DNA of 32,240 bases, taken from the NCBI GenBank assembly GCA_009777055.1, contig WRMQ01000021.1, positions 1 to 32,240 of the forward strand, written 5' to 3'. The notes under the pieces are model-generated. The model saw only the letters and a list, made by a program, of their open reading frames with translations. It ran no database searches and was not told where the DNA came from. Of this stretch, positions 1 through 7,937 are shown piece by piece (positions within the stretch are counted from its first letter, which is position 1; each line of letters opens with the position of its first letter). The translations under genes were made by a program, and so were the position numbers. Source of the stretch: Oscillospiraceae bacterium. Lineage in GTDB: Bacteria > Bacillota > Clostridia > Oscillospirales > Acutalibacteraceae.

Positions 1-1
1 C

Positions 2-91
2 GTGTCGATCCTGGGGGCCTGCGTGGTGTTTAACGCGGCGCTGCTGTTGATCTCCACCGGGCTGGTACTGACGATCGGGAGGGACGCCTGA
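2..91 (+). CDS. spoIIIAE: Stage III sporulation protein AE, C-terminal fragment
   Basis: Only the last 29 codons lie in the window, and the gene is cut by the left edge. The fragment is almost entirely hydrophobic (ending LVLTIGRDA) and looks like a final membrane helix. SpoIIIAE is a multi-pass membrane component of the SpoIIIA-SpoIIQ channel linking mother cell and forespore. The name rests mainly on position: the gene runs directly into SpoIIIAF, its TGA sharing a base with the next ATG, and AF-AG-AH follow in the canonical order. The fragment alone would not identify the family. Confidence 0.75.
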   Translation: MSILGACVVFNAALLLISTGLVLTIGRDA

Positions 92-573
92 TGATGGAAG
101 CCATCCGCGCCTGGGCGGTCACCGTCGCCGTCGCCTCCCTTGCGGGGGGCGTGGTGTGGCTGATGGCGCCCAAGGGCTCGGTGCGGAAATCGCTGCGGGT
201 CGTGGTGGCGGTGTTTCTCGTGGCGGCGTTTTTGTCGCCGCTGCTCTCCCGGTCAAGCCGGGATTTCGGCTGGGCACTCCCGGCGGAACACGCAATGCCC
301 GCGAACCAGGAGCTGGAGGCCGAAATCCTGCGGCAGCTGCGCCAGACGGTGGAGACAAGCATACGCGCGCAGCTGCAAGCGGAGCTGCGAAAGCAGGGTG
401 TCGCGGTGGACACGGAACTTATTTCGGTGGCGACGGATATTTTGTCCGACGGCAGCATAGAGATTGTATCAGTGCGGGTGATTGTGCCGGCGGAGGCGCT
501 TGCGCGGAGCGGGGAATTGCGCGGCGACCTGCTGGCCGCCACCGGGCTGGACGTCACACTGGAAGGAGGCTGA
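91..573 (+). CDS. spoIIIAF: Stage III sporulation protein AF
   Basis: This 160-residue protein begins with two hydrophobic segments (about residues 7-24 and 35-53). A soluble part follows, rich in charged helix and then a compact alpha/beta section containing VSVRVIVPAEA. SpoIIIAF is a membrane protein of the SpoIIIA complex, needed in the engulfed forespore for late sigma-G activity. The ATG at 91 shares its first base with the upstream TGA; a second ATG at 94 is an equally possible start. Length and N-terminal membrane topology fit the family. Position between the AE fragment and AG makes the assignment firm although sequence conservation in this family is low. Confidence 0.88.
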   Translation: MMEAIRAWAVTVAVASLAGGVVWLMAPKGSVRKSLRVVVAVFLVAAFLSPLLSRSSRDFGWALPAEHAMPANQELEAEILRQLRQTVETSIRAQLQAELRKQGVAVDTELISVATDILSDGSIEIVSVRVIVPAEALARSGELRGDLLAATGLDVTLEGG

Positions 574-576
574 GCC

Positions 577-1185
577 TTGCATCAAGCGGATGAAAAAAAA
601 GAGGAAGAGAAGAGAGGCCTGACAAGCGCGCGCAATGAGACAAAGCTGGATTCTCTGCTGCGCAAGTGGAAGCTGAGCAAGTGGCAGGCGCTTGTGATCG
701 CGGCGGGAGTGCTGGGTATCCTGCTGCTGTGCCTCTCCTCTCTGCCCGGGCGCGGCGGACGGAGCGCGCAGCCGCAGCAAAGCGAAATCCGGGTGGATCT
801 CACGGAATACGAGGCCCGGATCGAGCGGCGGCTGGAGGAGCTTGTGGCCGCCATCGACGGCGCGGGGGAGGCCCGGGTGATGCTGACACTGGACTGCGGC
901 AGCGAGCCGGTCTACGCCGTGCAGGGCAAGAACAGCCAGAGCAGCAGCGTATCCGAAGACGGCTCGCAGGAAAGCCTCAGCGCCGAAAAGGCATATGTGA
1001 TCATCGGCAGCGGCGGCGGGGAGCAGGGGCTGGTGCTCAAAACCATTGAGCCGAAGGTGCGCGGCGCGGCGGTGCTCTGCCAGGGCGCGGACGATATGGT
1101 GGTTCGCCAGAATGTGATTGAGGCCGTCACCGCCGTGCTGGGCGTGGGCAGCAACAAGGTGAGCGTGGCGAGGCTTGCGGGGTAA
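577..1185 (+). CDS. spoIIIAG: Stage III sporulation protein AG
   Basis: The gene starts at a TTG three bases after the spoIIIAF stop; the ribosome-binding site GGAAGGAGG lies inside the end of spoIIIAF, which decides this start. The 202-residue product has a charged N-terminus, one transmembrane helix (about residues 37-55) and an extracytoplasmic domain with the pattern RRLEELVAAIDGAGEARVML typical of SpoIIIAG. It ends in a second small alpha/beta segment (VIEAVTAVLGVGSNKVSVA). SpoIIIAG forms a large ring resembling secretion-system rings in the space between the two membranes of the engulfed forespore. A residue stretch rich in Ser/Gln/Glu (about 110-130) separates the two halves. Confidence 0.92.
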   Translation: MHQADEKKEEEKRGLTSARNETKLDSLLRKWKLSKWQALVIAAGVLGILLLCLSSLPGRGGRSAQPQQSEIRVDLTEYEARIERRLEELVAAIDGAGEARVMLTLDCGSEPVYAVQGKNSQSSSVSEDGSQESLSAEKAYVIIGSGGGEQGLVLKTIEPKVRGAAVLCQGADDMVVRQNVIEAVTAVLGVGSNKVSVARLAG

Positions 1186-1263
1186 CCGCCCGCGGCGGAG
1201 CTCCCGCTTCGCGCGCCTGGCAAAAGCATAGAGCAAGAAAAAATATAAACAAGGAGAGCAGCT

Positions 1264-1830
1264 ATGAAAAAAATCTTTCAAAAACGCCAGCTGGTTATGG
1301 CGACGCTGGTGCTCGCGCTGGGCGCGGCGGTGTTCATCAATTGGTACTACACCAGGCCCGGCGTGGAGGCGGACGGCAGATCCATTTCCCCCACCGTGTG
1401 GAACGGCGATCCGGCGGACAGCGGGGAGGAGAATCTGGGCGACTCCCAATATGTCCACAACCCCTACAGCTCGTCGTCCAGCGAATACTTCGCGGGGGCA
1501 AAGCTGCGCCGCTCCGCCGCCCACGACGAGGCCAAGGAGACCCTCAGCGCCGTGATCACCGACAGCAGGGCCGACGACAAGGCTGTTTCGGAGGCGGGCA
1601 AGGCGCTGCAGACCCTGGCGAACGCCATCAAGCTCGAAAGCGACTGCGAGGCGCTCATCATCGCCAAAACGGGCAGCGAGTGCCTGGTGATGATCAGCGA
1701 CGGCGCGGTGCAGGCCGTGCTGGGCGGCGAGGCCATCGACAGCGCCATGGCGCTCCAAATAAAGGAAATTCTGATGAATAAAACCGGTCTTGGCGCGGAA
1801 AAAATCACAATTGTTGAATTAAATGGTTGA
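1264..1830 (+). CDS. spoIIIAH: Stage III sporulation protein AH
   Basis: The 188-residue product has a short basic cytoplasmic tail, one transmembrane helix (about residues 10-28, ending FINWYYTRPG) and an extracytoplasmic domain. Its C-terminal half matches the YscJ/FliF-like ring-building fold of SpoIIIAH (EALIIAKTGSECLVMISDG, then a final helix and IVELNG). SpoIIIAH binds SpoIIQ across the intermembrane space and completes the channel. The start has a clear AAGGAGAGC site. A 78-base gap separates it from spoIIIAG, with no obvious terminator. It is the last gene of the sporulation operon; a promoter candidate for the next unit overlaps its stop codon. Confidence 0.93.
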   Translation: MKKIFQKRQLVMATLVLALGAAVFINWYYTRPGVEADGRSISPTVWNGDPADSGEENLGDSQYVHNPYSSSSSEYFAGAKLRRSAAHDEAKETLSAVITDSRADDKAVSEAGKALQTLANAIKLESDCEALIIAKTGSECLVMISDGAVQAVLGGEAIDSAMALQIKEILMNKTGLGAEKITIVELNG

Positions 1831-1855
1831 GTTGATAAAATGTTTGTGGTATACT
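1827..1855 (+). promoter_or_regulatory. SigA-type promoter candidate for asp23-nusB unit
   Basis: TTGAGT at 1827-1832 and TATACT at 1850-1855 are separated by 17 bases, a good vegetative promoter match (4/6 and 5/6 to consensus). The -35 box covers the end of spoIIIAH. It would start transcription about 65 bases before the Asp23-like gene and would separate housekeeping expression of nusB and downstream genes from the sporulation operon. Confidence 0.6.
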
Positions 1856-1927
1856 ATGGGGGCAATGAACGATTCCCGGCTGAACTCCTGATGGATTTTG
1901 GCGGGGTCGCAAAGGGGGATTTGCTCT

Positions 1928-2278
1928 ATGGGCCACCACGATTCCGGCGATTTCAGCCAGGGCGGCCTCGTCATTTCCGACGAGGTGCTGGCCGCTATCG
2001 CCGTCACCGCCGCGAAGGATGTGGAGGGCGTCAGCGCGCTCGCGCCCCGCGCCAATGTGCGGCGCCTGTTCCGTACAGATTCCGCGCTGAACTACGTAAA
2101 GCTGGAGGGCAGCGAAACGGAGCTGACGCTGGCGCTTTCCCTGCGTATCCACAGCGGCGCGAAAATTTCCTCCGTGGCGGGCAAGGTGCAGCGGGAGATC
2201 AAAAACGCCGTTCAGGGCATGACGGGCCGCACGGTTACCTGCGTGAACATTCATATCGCGGGCGCTGACTTCAACTGA
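1928..2278 (+). CDS. Asp23/Gls24 family envelope protein
   Basis: The protein has 116 residues when started at the ATG with AAAGGGGG eight bases upstream; an in-frame ATG at 1898 lacks such a site. It shows the Asp23 pattern: a strand-helix opening (LVISDEVLAAIAVTAAKDVE GVSAL, here split), a central ELTLALSLRIHSGAKI strand pair, then a helix and the closing VTCVNIHIAGADF. Family members are small membrane-associated or cytoplasmic proteins linked to cell-envelope homeostasis. In Clostridia an Asp23-like gene just before nusB is usual, and this arrangement is repeated here. The precise cellular role is not known from the sequence. Confidence 0.88.
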   Translation: MGHHDSGDFSQGGLVISDEVLAAIAVTAAKDVEGVSALAPRANVRRLFRTDSALNYVKLEGSETELTLALSLRIHSGAKISSVAGKVQREIKNAVQGMTGRTVTCVNIHIAGADFN

Positions 2279-2287
2279 ATTACATAC

Positions 2288-2328
2288 GGAGGCAGGGCAG
2301 CGAACCTGCCTCCTGCACGCATTTTTTT
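2288..2328 (+). terminator. Hairpin plus T-run upstream of nusB (terminator/attenuator candidate)
   Basis: GGAGGCAGG (2288-2296) pairs perfectly with CCTGCCTCC (2305-2313) around an eight-base loop. A run of seven T follows at 2322-2328, eight bases after the stem. The gap between stem and T-run makes it weaker than a textbook terminator. Its place, between the Asp23-like gene and nusB, would allow partial termination of the upstream transcript. Confidence 0.45.
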
Positions 2329-2347
2329 ACAGGAGGACATCATCAGC

Positions 2348-2791
2348 ATGCCGGAAAAAATCAGCCGCCGCCAGGCGCGGGAGCAGGCCTTTTGCCTGCT
2401 GTTCGCGCTCTCCTTTCAGCCGGACGCCCCCATGGAGGAGCTCATCGCCCAGGCGCGGGAAATCGGGGAACCGGACAAGCCCGGGCTGGACAGCTTTGCC
2501 GTGGAAGCCGCCGCGCGTGCTCATGAGCACCTGGAGGAGATCGACGCGGCCATCAGCGGCCATCTGAAGGGCTGGCGGCTCAGCCGGGTTTCGCGCCCCT
2601 CCCTGGCGCTGCTGCGCCTGGCGGCCTGCGAGCTGCTCTATTTTGATCAAATTCCGCCGGGGGCCAGCATCAACGAGGCCGTGGAGCTGGCCAAGCTTTA
2701 CGGCGACGAGGAGGCTCCGCGCTTCGTCAACGGCCTGCTGGGCTCCCTCGCGCGGGAGCTGGAGGCGAAAAAACAGGAGCCGCCGGTATGA
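2348..2791 (+). CDS. nusB: Transcription antitermination factor NusB
   Basis: The 147-residue all-helical protein opens SRRQAREQAFCLLFAL, the NusB RNA-binding helix with its arginines, and closes with the conserved block INEAVELAKLYGDEEAPRFV and NGLLGSLARE. NusB pairs with NusE (ribosomal protein S10) on boxA RNA to promote antitermination on rRNA operons. The start has AGGAGG ten to fifteen bases upstream. Its stop overlaps the next gene by four bases (ATGA), so translation is probably coupled. Length is normal for the family. Confidence 0.95.
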   Translation: MPEKISRRQAREQAFCLLFALSFQPDAPMEELIAQAREIGEPDKPGLDSFAVEAAARAHEHLEEIDAAISGHLKGWRLSRVSRPSLALLRLAACELLYFDQIPPGASINEAVELAKLYGDEEAPRFVNGLLGSLARELEAKKQEPPV

Positions 2792-3771
2792 TCAGCCTGG
2801 GAATCGACACGAGCAATTACACCACCAGCGCCGCTCTTTATGATGGCGCGCAAATCCGGCAGGAGAAACAGCCGCTGCCTGTGAAATCCGGGGCGCGGGG
2901 GCTGCGGCAGAGCGAGGCGCTGTTTCATCATAACGCGCAGCTGCCCGAACTGCTTGAGCGCCTGCTGTCAAACGCGCCGGGGCCGATAGAAGCCGTGGGT
3001 GTTTCGGACAAGCCCCGCAGCGCGGAGGGCTCTTATATGCCCTGCTTTCTGGCGGGCGTGTCGGTGGCCCGGGGGATTGCGGCCGCGCTGCGCGTTCCCC
3101 TGCGCCGCTTCAGCCACCAGGAGGGCCATTTGGCGGCGGCGCTGTACGCCGCGGGGCGTCTTGCTTGGCGGGAGCGGGCTTATCTGGCCTTTCACGTATC
3201 CGGCGGCACCACGGAATGCCTCCTGGTTACCCCCCAAGAGACCCGCCTGCTGGGCGGCACGGAGGATCTCAATGCCGGGCAGGCCGTGGACCGTGTGGGT
3301 CTGATGCTGGGTCTGGACTTCCCCGCCGGCCCCGCGCTGGATAAATTGGCGCAAGGCGGCGCCTTGCCGCGCTTTATCAAGGTAAATCAAAAGAGCTTTA
3401 CCTGCAGCTTTTCCGGCCTGGAAAACCAGTGCCGTCAACTGATTGGGCAGGGGAGCCCCCCGGAAGGTGTGGCACTTTACTGCATTGAATTTATCTCCCA
3501 TTGTTTGGAAAACATCGCGCGCGCGGCCATCGGCGAATACGGCGCGCTGCCGCTGCTTTTTACGGGAGGCGTATCCTGCAGCGAGGTGCTGCGGCGGCAT
3601 ATTCTGGGTCAATTTCCCGGGGCGGTTTTCGCGCCGCCGGCTTTTTCGGCGGATAACGCGGCCGGCATCGCGGTGCTGGCCGGAGCAAGCCCGGAAAACA
3701 TTGATTCCCCTTTGGAAGCTGGTGAAGCACATGCGGTCCATTCAGGTCATCTCGGTCAGCCAACTCAATAA
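2788..3771 (+). CDS. Kae1/TsaD-like paralogue (peptidase M22 family protein)
   Basis: The 327-residue protein has an actin-like ATPase fold of the Kae1/TsaD superfamily. It opens LGIDTSNYTTSAAL, contains the metal-binding HxxxH motif (H110 and H114 in SHQEGH), a phosphate-loop-like VSGGTTECLL, and DRVGLMLGLDFPAGPALD. True TsaD makes the N6-threonylcarbamoyl modification of tRNA with TsaB and TsaE. This one differs at the N-terminus (NYTTS instead of the usual SCDET) and is probably the paralogue that Clostridia keep between nusB and xseA. Its reaction is not known. It overlaps nusB by four bases and xseA by 41. Confidence 0.82.
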   Translation: MISLGIDTSNYTTSAALYDGAQIRQEKQPLPVKSGARGLRQSEALFHHNAQLPELLERLLSNAPGPIEAVGVSDKPRSAEGSYMPCFLAGVSVARGIAAALRVPLRRFSHQEGHLAAALYAAGRLAWRERAYLAFHVSGGTTECLLVTPQETRLLGGTEDLNAGQAVDRVGLMLGLDFPAGPALDKLAQGGALPRFIKVNQKSFTCSFSGLENQCRQLIGQGSPPEGVALYCIEFISHCLENIARAAIGEYGALPLLFTGGVSCSEVLRRHILGQFPGAVFAPPAFSADNAAGIAVLAGASPENIDSPLEAGEAHAVHSGHLGQPTQ

Positions 3772-4924
3772 ATACGTCAAATTCCTGCTTGAGGAGGACG
3801 AGGCGCTGCGCACCGTCTGCGTCACGGGCGAGGTTTCGAATTTCAAGCGCCACTACAGCGGCCATTGGTACTTTACGCTCAAGGACGAGAGCGCGGCGGT
3901 TCCGGCGGCTATGTTCAAGGCATCCAACCAGCGGCTGCCCTTTTTGCCCCAGGACGGCATGAGCGTTATCGTGCGCGGGCGCGTGTCTCTCTATGAGCGC
4001 GACGGCAAGTTCCAGCTCTACGCCGACGACATGCAGCCCGACGGCCTGGGGGCGCTCTATATGGCCTACGAGCAGTTGAAGGAAAAGCTGTCGGAGGAGG
4101 GCCTGTTCGATCCCGGCCGCAAGCGGGCGGTTCCGGCCATTCCGGCGCGGGTGGGGGTAATCACCTCCGAAACCGGCGCCGCGCTGCGGGATATCTTACA
4201 GATTCTGGCCCGGCGTTTTCCGGCGGCGGAGGCGCTGCTCTGCCCGGTGCAGGTGCAGGGCGCCGGCGCGGCGGAGCAGGTTGCGGCGGCGATCCGGCTG
4301 ATGAACGGGCGGCGGGCCGCCGATGTCCTGATTGTAGGGCGCGGCGGCGGCTCCCTGGAGGACCTTTGGGCCTTCAATGAGGAGCTTCTGGTCCGCGCGG
4401 TGGCGGAAAGCGAAATTCCCGTAATCTCCGCCGTGGGGCACGAGACCGACACCACCCTGTGTGATTTTGCCGCCGATTTACGCGCGCCCACACCCTCCGC
4501 CGCCGCTGAGCTGGCCGTGCCCGATGCCCGGGAGCTGGCCTGCGCCGCGCAGGGCCTTGAAGAACGGATTTTTCGCGGCATGCGGCAAGGCCTTGCCTGG
4601 CGGCGAAGCGCGCTGAGCGCGCTGCTCAGCCGCCGCGTATTGCGGGAGCCGGAAAGCGTTCTGCAAATTTCCCGCCAGCGGCTGGATACGGCGGCGCAGC
4701 GTGTACAGGAGGCCTCCCTTGCCCGCCTTTTGGAGGAGCGCGCGCGCTTGTCGGCCTGCCGCGCCCGGCTGGAGGCCCTCAGCCCTCTCGCCGTGCTCAG
4801 CCGCGGCTACGCTTTGGCGAGAAAGGGCGGCAAGCCCGTCGCCTACGCGCAGGCGCTTTCCCCCGGCGACCTGTTGAGCCTGCGCTTTCAGGACGGCGAG
4901 GTGAACGTTACTGTGTGGGGTTAA
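3731..4924 (+). CDS. xseA: Exodeoxyribonuclease VII large subunit
   Basis: The 397-residue product starts MRSIQVISVSQLNKYVK, the conserved beginning of XseA, so the ATG inside the preceding gene is the start; the long open frame upstream is only overlap. An N-terminal OB-fold (about residues 1-100, with GEVSNFKRHYSGHWYFTLKD) binds DNA. The catalytic core follows with GVITSETGAALRDI, IVGRGGGSLEDLWAFNEE and SAVGHETDTTLCDFAADLRA, then a long helical C-terminal region. Together with XseB it degrades single-stranded DNA into oligonucleotides. xseB lies 47 bases downstream. Confidence 0.95.
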   Translation: MRSIQVISVSQLNKYVKFLLEEDEALRTVCVTGEVSNFKRHYSGHWYFTLKDESAAVPAAMFKASNQRLPFLPQDGMSVIVRGRVSLYERDGKFQLYADDMQPDGLGALYMAYEQLKEKLSEEGLFDPGRKRAVPAIPARVGVITSETGAALRDILQILARRFPAAEALLCPVQVQGAGAAEQVAAAIRLMNGRRAADVLIVGRGGGSLEDLWAFNEELLVRAVAESEIPVISAVGHETDTTLCDFAADLRAPTPSAAAELAVPDARELACAAQGLEERIFRGMRQGLAWRRSALSALLSRRVLREPESVLQISRQRLDTAAQRVQEASLARLLEERARLSACRARLEALSPLAVLSRGYALARKGGKPVAYAQALSPGDLLSLRFQDGEVNVTVWG

Positions 4925-4971
4925 CGCGATACAAAAACGCAGAGGGAACATCACATTCATTTGGAGGGTAT

Positions 4972-5196
4972 ATGAGCGAAACAGTCAACTACGAGAGCAA
5001 TTTCCGCCGCCTGGAGGAGATCGCGGCGCTTCTGGAGCAGGGGAACCTGCCCCTGGAGCAGTCGCTGAAGCTTTTTGAGGAGGGCACCCGGCTGGCCGGG
5101 GAGCTGGGCCGCGCCCTTGCCCAGGCGGAACAGACCCTGGCGGTGATCCGGCTTGAGGAAGCCGGGGCCGCGGAAGGCGGCGCTTGTGATGAATGA
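4972..5196 (+). CDS. xseB: Exodeoxyribonuclease VII small subunit
   Basis: The 74-residue helical protein has the XseB hallmark (YESNFRRLEEIAALLEQGNL, followed by a PLEQSLKLFEEG segment). Several copies coat the large subunit in exonuclease VII. The start is the ATG with GGAGGG upstream; a longer in-frame extension begins inside xseA and is unlikely. The stop overlaps the following ispA start by eight bases. The C-terminus is short and rich in Ala/Gly/Glu, as usual. Confidence 0.95.
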   Translation: MSETVNYESNFRRLEEIAALLEQGNLPLEQSLKLFEEGTRLAGELGRALAQAEQTLAVIRLEEAGAAEGGACDE

Positions 5197-6067
5197 GGAT
5201 TACGCCGCGCGCTTCGCCTGTCTGGCGGAGACCGTGAACGAGGCGCTCCCGCGCTGCCTGCCCGAAGCGGCGGGCGCGGTGAGCGAGGCCATGCGCTACA
5301 GCCTTTCCATCGGCGGCAAGCGCGTGCGCCCCGTGCTGACCTTGGAATTCTGCCGCGTTTGCGGCGGCGCGCCCGAGGCCGCGATGCCCTTTGCCCTGGC
5401 GCTGGAGCTGATACACACCTATTCCCTCATCCACGACGACCTGCCCTGCATGGATGACGACGCGATGCGCCGGGGAAAAGCCGCGTGCCATATCAAGTTC
5501 GGCGAGGCCGCGGCCTTGCTGGCGGGGGACGCGCTGCTCACCCAGGCCTTCGCCCTCGCCGCGCAGGCGAATGAGCTTCCGCCGGAAAGCCGCTGCGTGG
5601 GGGCCCTGCTGCTTTCCCGCGCGGCGGGCGCGGCGGGCATGATCGGCGGGCAGGAGCTGGATCTCGCCTATGAGGGCCAGGCGGTTACGCTGGCGCAGCT
5701 GGAGGACATGAACAGCAAGAAGACCGGCGCGCTGCTGCGGGCGGCCTGCCTGCTGGGCTGTCTGGCGGCGCGGGCGGCCACAAGGCATGTCGCCGCCGCC
5801 AAGAGATACGCCGCCGCCCTGGGGCTGCTCTTTCAGGTGACGGACGATATTCTGGATGTCGCCGGCGACAGCGCCGCCCTGGGCAAGCTCGTGGGCAGCG
5901 ACGCCGCGAACAACAAGAGCACCTGGGTTACCCTGCTGGGGCTGGAGGGGGCTCGGGGATATGCCGGCGAGCTGGCCGCCCGGGCCCGCGACGCGCTGAT
6001 TCCCTTCGGCCCGGACGCCGCCTTCCTCCTGTGGATGACGGAATGGTTAACGAATCGAAAAAACTAG
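5189..6067 (+). CDS. ispA: Polyprenyl (farnesyl/geranyl) diphosphate synthase
   Basis: The 292-residue all-helical enzyme carries both aspartate-rich motifs of trans-prenyltransferases. The first is DDLPCMDDD near residue 85, and the second DDILD is followed by GKLVGSDAANNKSTW. GGKRVRP near the N-terminus binds diphosphate. It condenses isopentenyl diphosphate with allylic diphosphates, most likely to farnesyl diphosphate, for undecaprenyl and other isoprenoids. The ATG at 5189 lies eight bases inside xseB; a GTG directly before it is an alternative. The next gene, dxs, provides the isoprenoid precursor, so the two form a functional pair. Confidence 0.93.
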   Translation: MNEDYAARFACLAETVNEALPRCLPEAAGAVSEAMRYSLSIGGKRVRPVLTLEFCRVCGGAPEAAMPFALALELIHTYSLIHDDLPCMDDDAMRRGKAACHIKFGEAAALLAGDALLTQAFALAAQANELPPESRCVGALLLSRAAGAAGMIGGQELDLAYEGQAVTLAQLEDMNSKKTGALLRAACLLGCLAARAATRHVAAAKRYAAALGLLFQVTDDILDVAGDSAALGKLVGSDAANNKSTWVTLLGLEGARGYAGELAARARDALIPFGPDAAFLLWMTEWLTNRKN

Positions 6068-6077
6068 GAGAGCAACG

Positions 6078-7937
6078 TTGAAAGAATCTATCCTGCAAAA
6101 GATAAAATCGCCCGATGACCTGAAAGCCCTGCCACCGGAGGATCTGCCGCGGCTGGCCGGCGAGATCCGGCGGGAGCTGATCCGGACGCTGTCGAAGAAC
6201 GGCGGGCATTTGGCGTCGAATCTGGGCGTGGTCGAGCTCAGCATGGCGCTGCATTTGTGCTTCGATTCCCCCAGGGACGCCCTGGTTTGGGACGTAAGCC
6301 ACCAATGCTACACCCACAAGCTGCTCACGGGGCGCTATGAGGCCTTTCATACCCTGCGGCAATCCCACGGGCTGTGCGGCTTCACCAACCCCGCCGAAAG
6401 CGAGCACGATTTCTTTCTCACCGGCCACGCCAGCGCCTCGGCCTCCGCCGCCCTGGGCCTCGCGGAGGGAAAGCGCCTGCTGGGCGACGGGCATTATACC
6501 GTCGCGGTGCTGGGCGACGGCGCCCTCACCGGCGGCCTGGTCTATGAGGCCCTCAACAACGCGGGGCAGCGCAAGCCAGATGCTGTGGGCTCCACAAAGC
6601 TCATCGTGGTGCTCAACGACAACGGGATGTCCATTGCCCCTAACGTGGGCGGGCTGTCGAGTTATTTATTGCTTCTGCGCTCCAAGCCGGGCTACCGGCT
6701 GGCCAAGCTGCGGGTGGAACGGTTTTTCAAGCGTATCCCCCTCGTCGGGAAGCCTCTGGCGCGTGTGATATCCCTGGGCAAGCGCGTGATCAAGAAGCTT
6801 TTCACCAGCTCCACGATTTTCGAAAAGCTGGGCCTGGATTACCTGGGCCCGGTGGACGGCCATGACCTGGACCAGCTCCGGGAGGCCCTTACCAGCGCGA
6901 AGATGATGCCGCGCCCCGTGCTGGTTCACGTGCGCACGGTGAAGGGCAAGGGCTACGGCCTGGCCGAGCGGGCACCGGATACGTTTCACGGGGTGTCCTG
7001 CTTTGACGTGGATTCCGGGGCGCCGCTGGAGCACTGCGGATGCTTTTCCGCCGCCTTCGGCACCGCTCTGGCGGAGCTCGCGCGCGAAAACGCGGCGGTT
7101 TGCGCCGTGACGGCGGCCATGGCCCTGGGTACCGGGCTGATGGAATTCCAGCGGGAATTTCCCGCGCGCTGCTTTGACGTGGGCATCGCGGAGAGCCATG
7201 CCGTCACCTTCGCGGCGGGGCTGGCCAGGCAGGGCCTGCGGCCCGTGGTGCCGGTCTATTCCACTTTTTTGCAGAGAGCCTACGATCAGCTGCATCATGA
7301 CGCCGCGCTGCAGCGGCTGCCCCTGACCATCGCGGTGGACCGCGCGGGCTTTGTGGGGGAGGACGGCGCGACCCATCACGGCCTCTACGATGTCGCCTTC
7401 TGCGCCAGTATTCCCTGCGCGTGTGTCTACGCGCCTGTCACGGAGCCGGAATTGGCCATGCGTCTGCGGCGGGCGGTTCTTGAGCCGCGGGAGCAGGTCA
7501 CGTTCCTCCGCTATCCCCGCGACTGCGCCTGGGACTGGCCGGAGGAGCTGCCGCCCCCGACAGAAGCCGCGTTTGAGCGCTATGGCGATCCTGGCGCCTC
7601 TGTGGCGCTCGTCACATATGGCAGATTATGCAAGACCGCCTATCAGGTTTATCAAGACCGCGATATCCGGCTGATCAAGCTCAACCAGCTGCTCCCGCTG
7701 GACCCGGAGGCCGCTTTGGCCGTGCTCGGCTGCGAGCGCGTGTGCTTTTTTGAGGAGGGCACGCGCTGCGGCGGGGCGGGGGAGCGCTTCGGCGCGCTGC
7801 TGCTGGAGCAGCGCTTCGCCGGGGAATCCCGGTTAACGGCTGTCGACGGCTTTCCCCGCCACGCCCCGGTGGAGGAGCTCATGGCGGAATACGGGCTGGA
7901 TTATGAGGGGATGGTGAGGGCGCTGGATGAAGACTGA
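6078..7937 (+). CDS. dxs: 1-deoxy-D-xylulose-5-phosphate synthase
   Basis: The 619-residue thiamine-diphosphate enzyme joins pyruvate and glyceraldehyde 3-phosphate in the first step of the MEP isoprenoid pathway. Visible motifs include GGHLASNLGVVELS, WDVSHQCYTHKLLTGR, GDGALTGG (residues 146-153) with NDNGMSI completing the cofactor site, DVGIAESHAVTFAAGLA, and VDRAGFVGEDGATHHG. The start is a TTG, supported by AGGAGAG seven bases before it and by the conserved KIKSPDDLKAL N-terminus. Length is normal. The 3' end overlaps tlyA by 11 bases. Confidence 0.96.
   Translation: MKESILQKIKSPDDLKALPPEDLPRLAGEIRRELIRTLSKNGGHLASNLGVVELSMALHLCFDSPRDALVWDVSHQCYTHKLLTGRYEAFHTLRQSHGLCGFTNPAESEHDFFLTGHASASASAALGLAEGKRLLGDGHYTVAVLGDGALTGGLVYEALNNAGQRKPDAVGSTKLIVVLNDNGMSIAPNVGGLSSYLLLLRSKPGYRLAKLRVERFFKRIPLVGKPLARVISLGKRVIKKLFTSSTIFEKLGLDYLGPVDGHDLDQLREALTSAKMMPRPVLVHVRTVKGKGYGLAERAPDTFHGVSCFDVDSGAPLEHCGCFSAAFGTALAELARENAAVCAVTAAMALGTGLMEFQREFPARCFDVGIAESHAVTFAAGLARQGLRPVVPVYSTFLQRAYDQLHHDAALQRLPLTIAVDRAGFVGEDGATHHGLYDVAFCASIPCACVYAPVTEPELAMRLRRAVLEPREQVTFLRYPRDCAWDWPEELPPPTEAAFERYGDPGASVALVTYGRLCKTAYQVYQDRDIRLIKLNQLLPLDPEAALAVLGCERVCFFEEGTRCGGAGERFGALLLEQRFAGESRLTAVDGFPRHAPVEELMAEYGLDYEGMVRALDED

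Noticed and set aside
469-1758. A 429-codon minus-strand frame across spoIIIAF-AH
   Set aside because: It spans three well-supported sporulation genes, is rich in Arg/His/Leu/Ala and resembles a codon-bias shadow.
2788-3771. Annotation as the true tRNA enzyme TsaD
   Set aside because: The N-terminal motif differs from TsaD (NYTTS, not SCDET) and the operon position matches the known clostridial paralogue; a genome-wide check would be needed.
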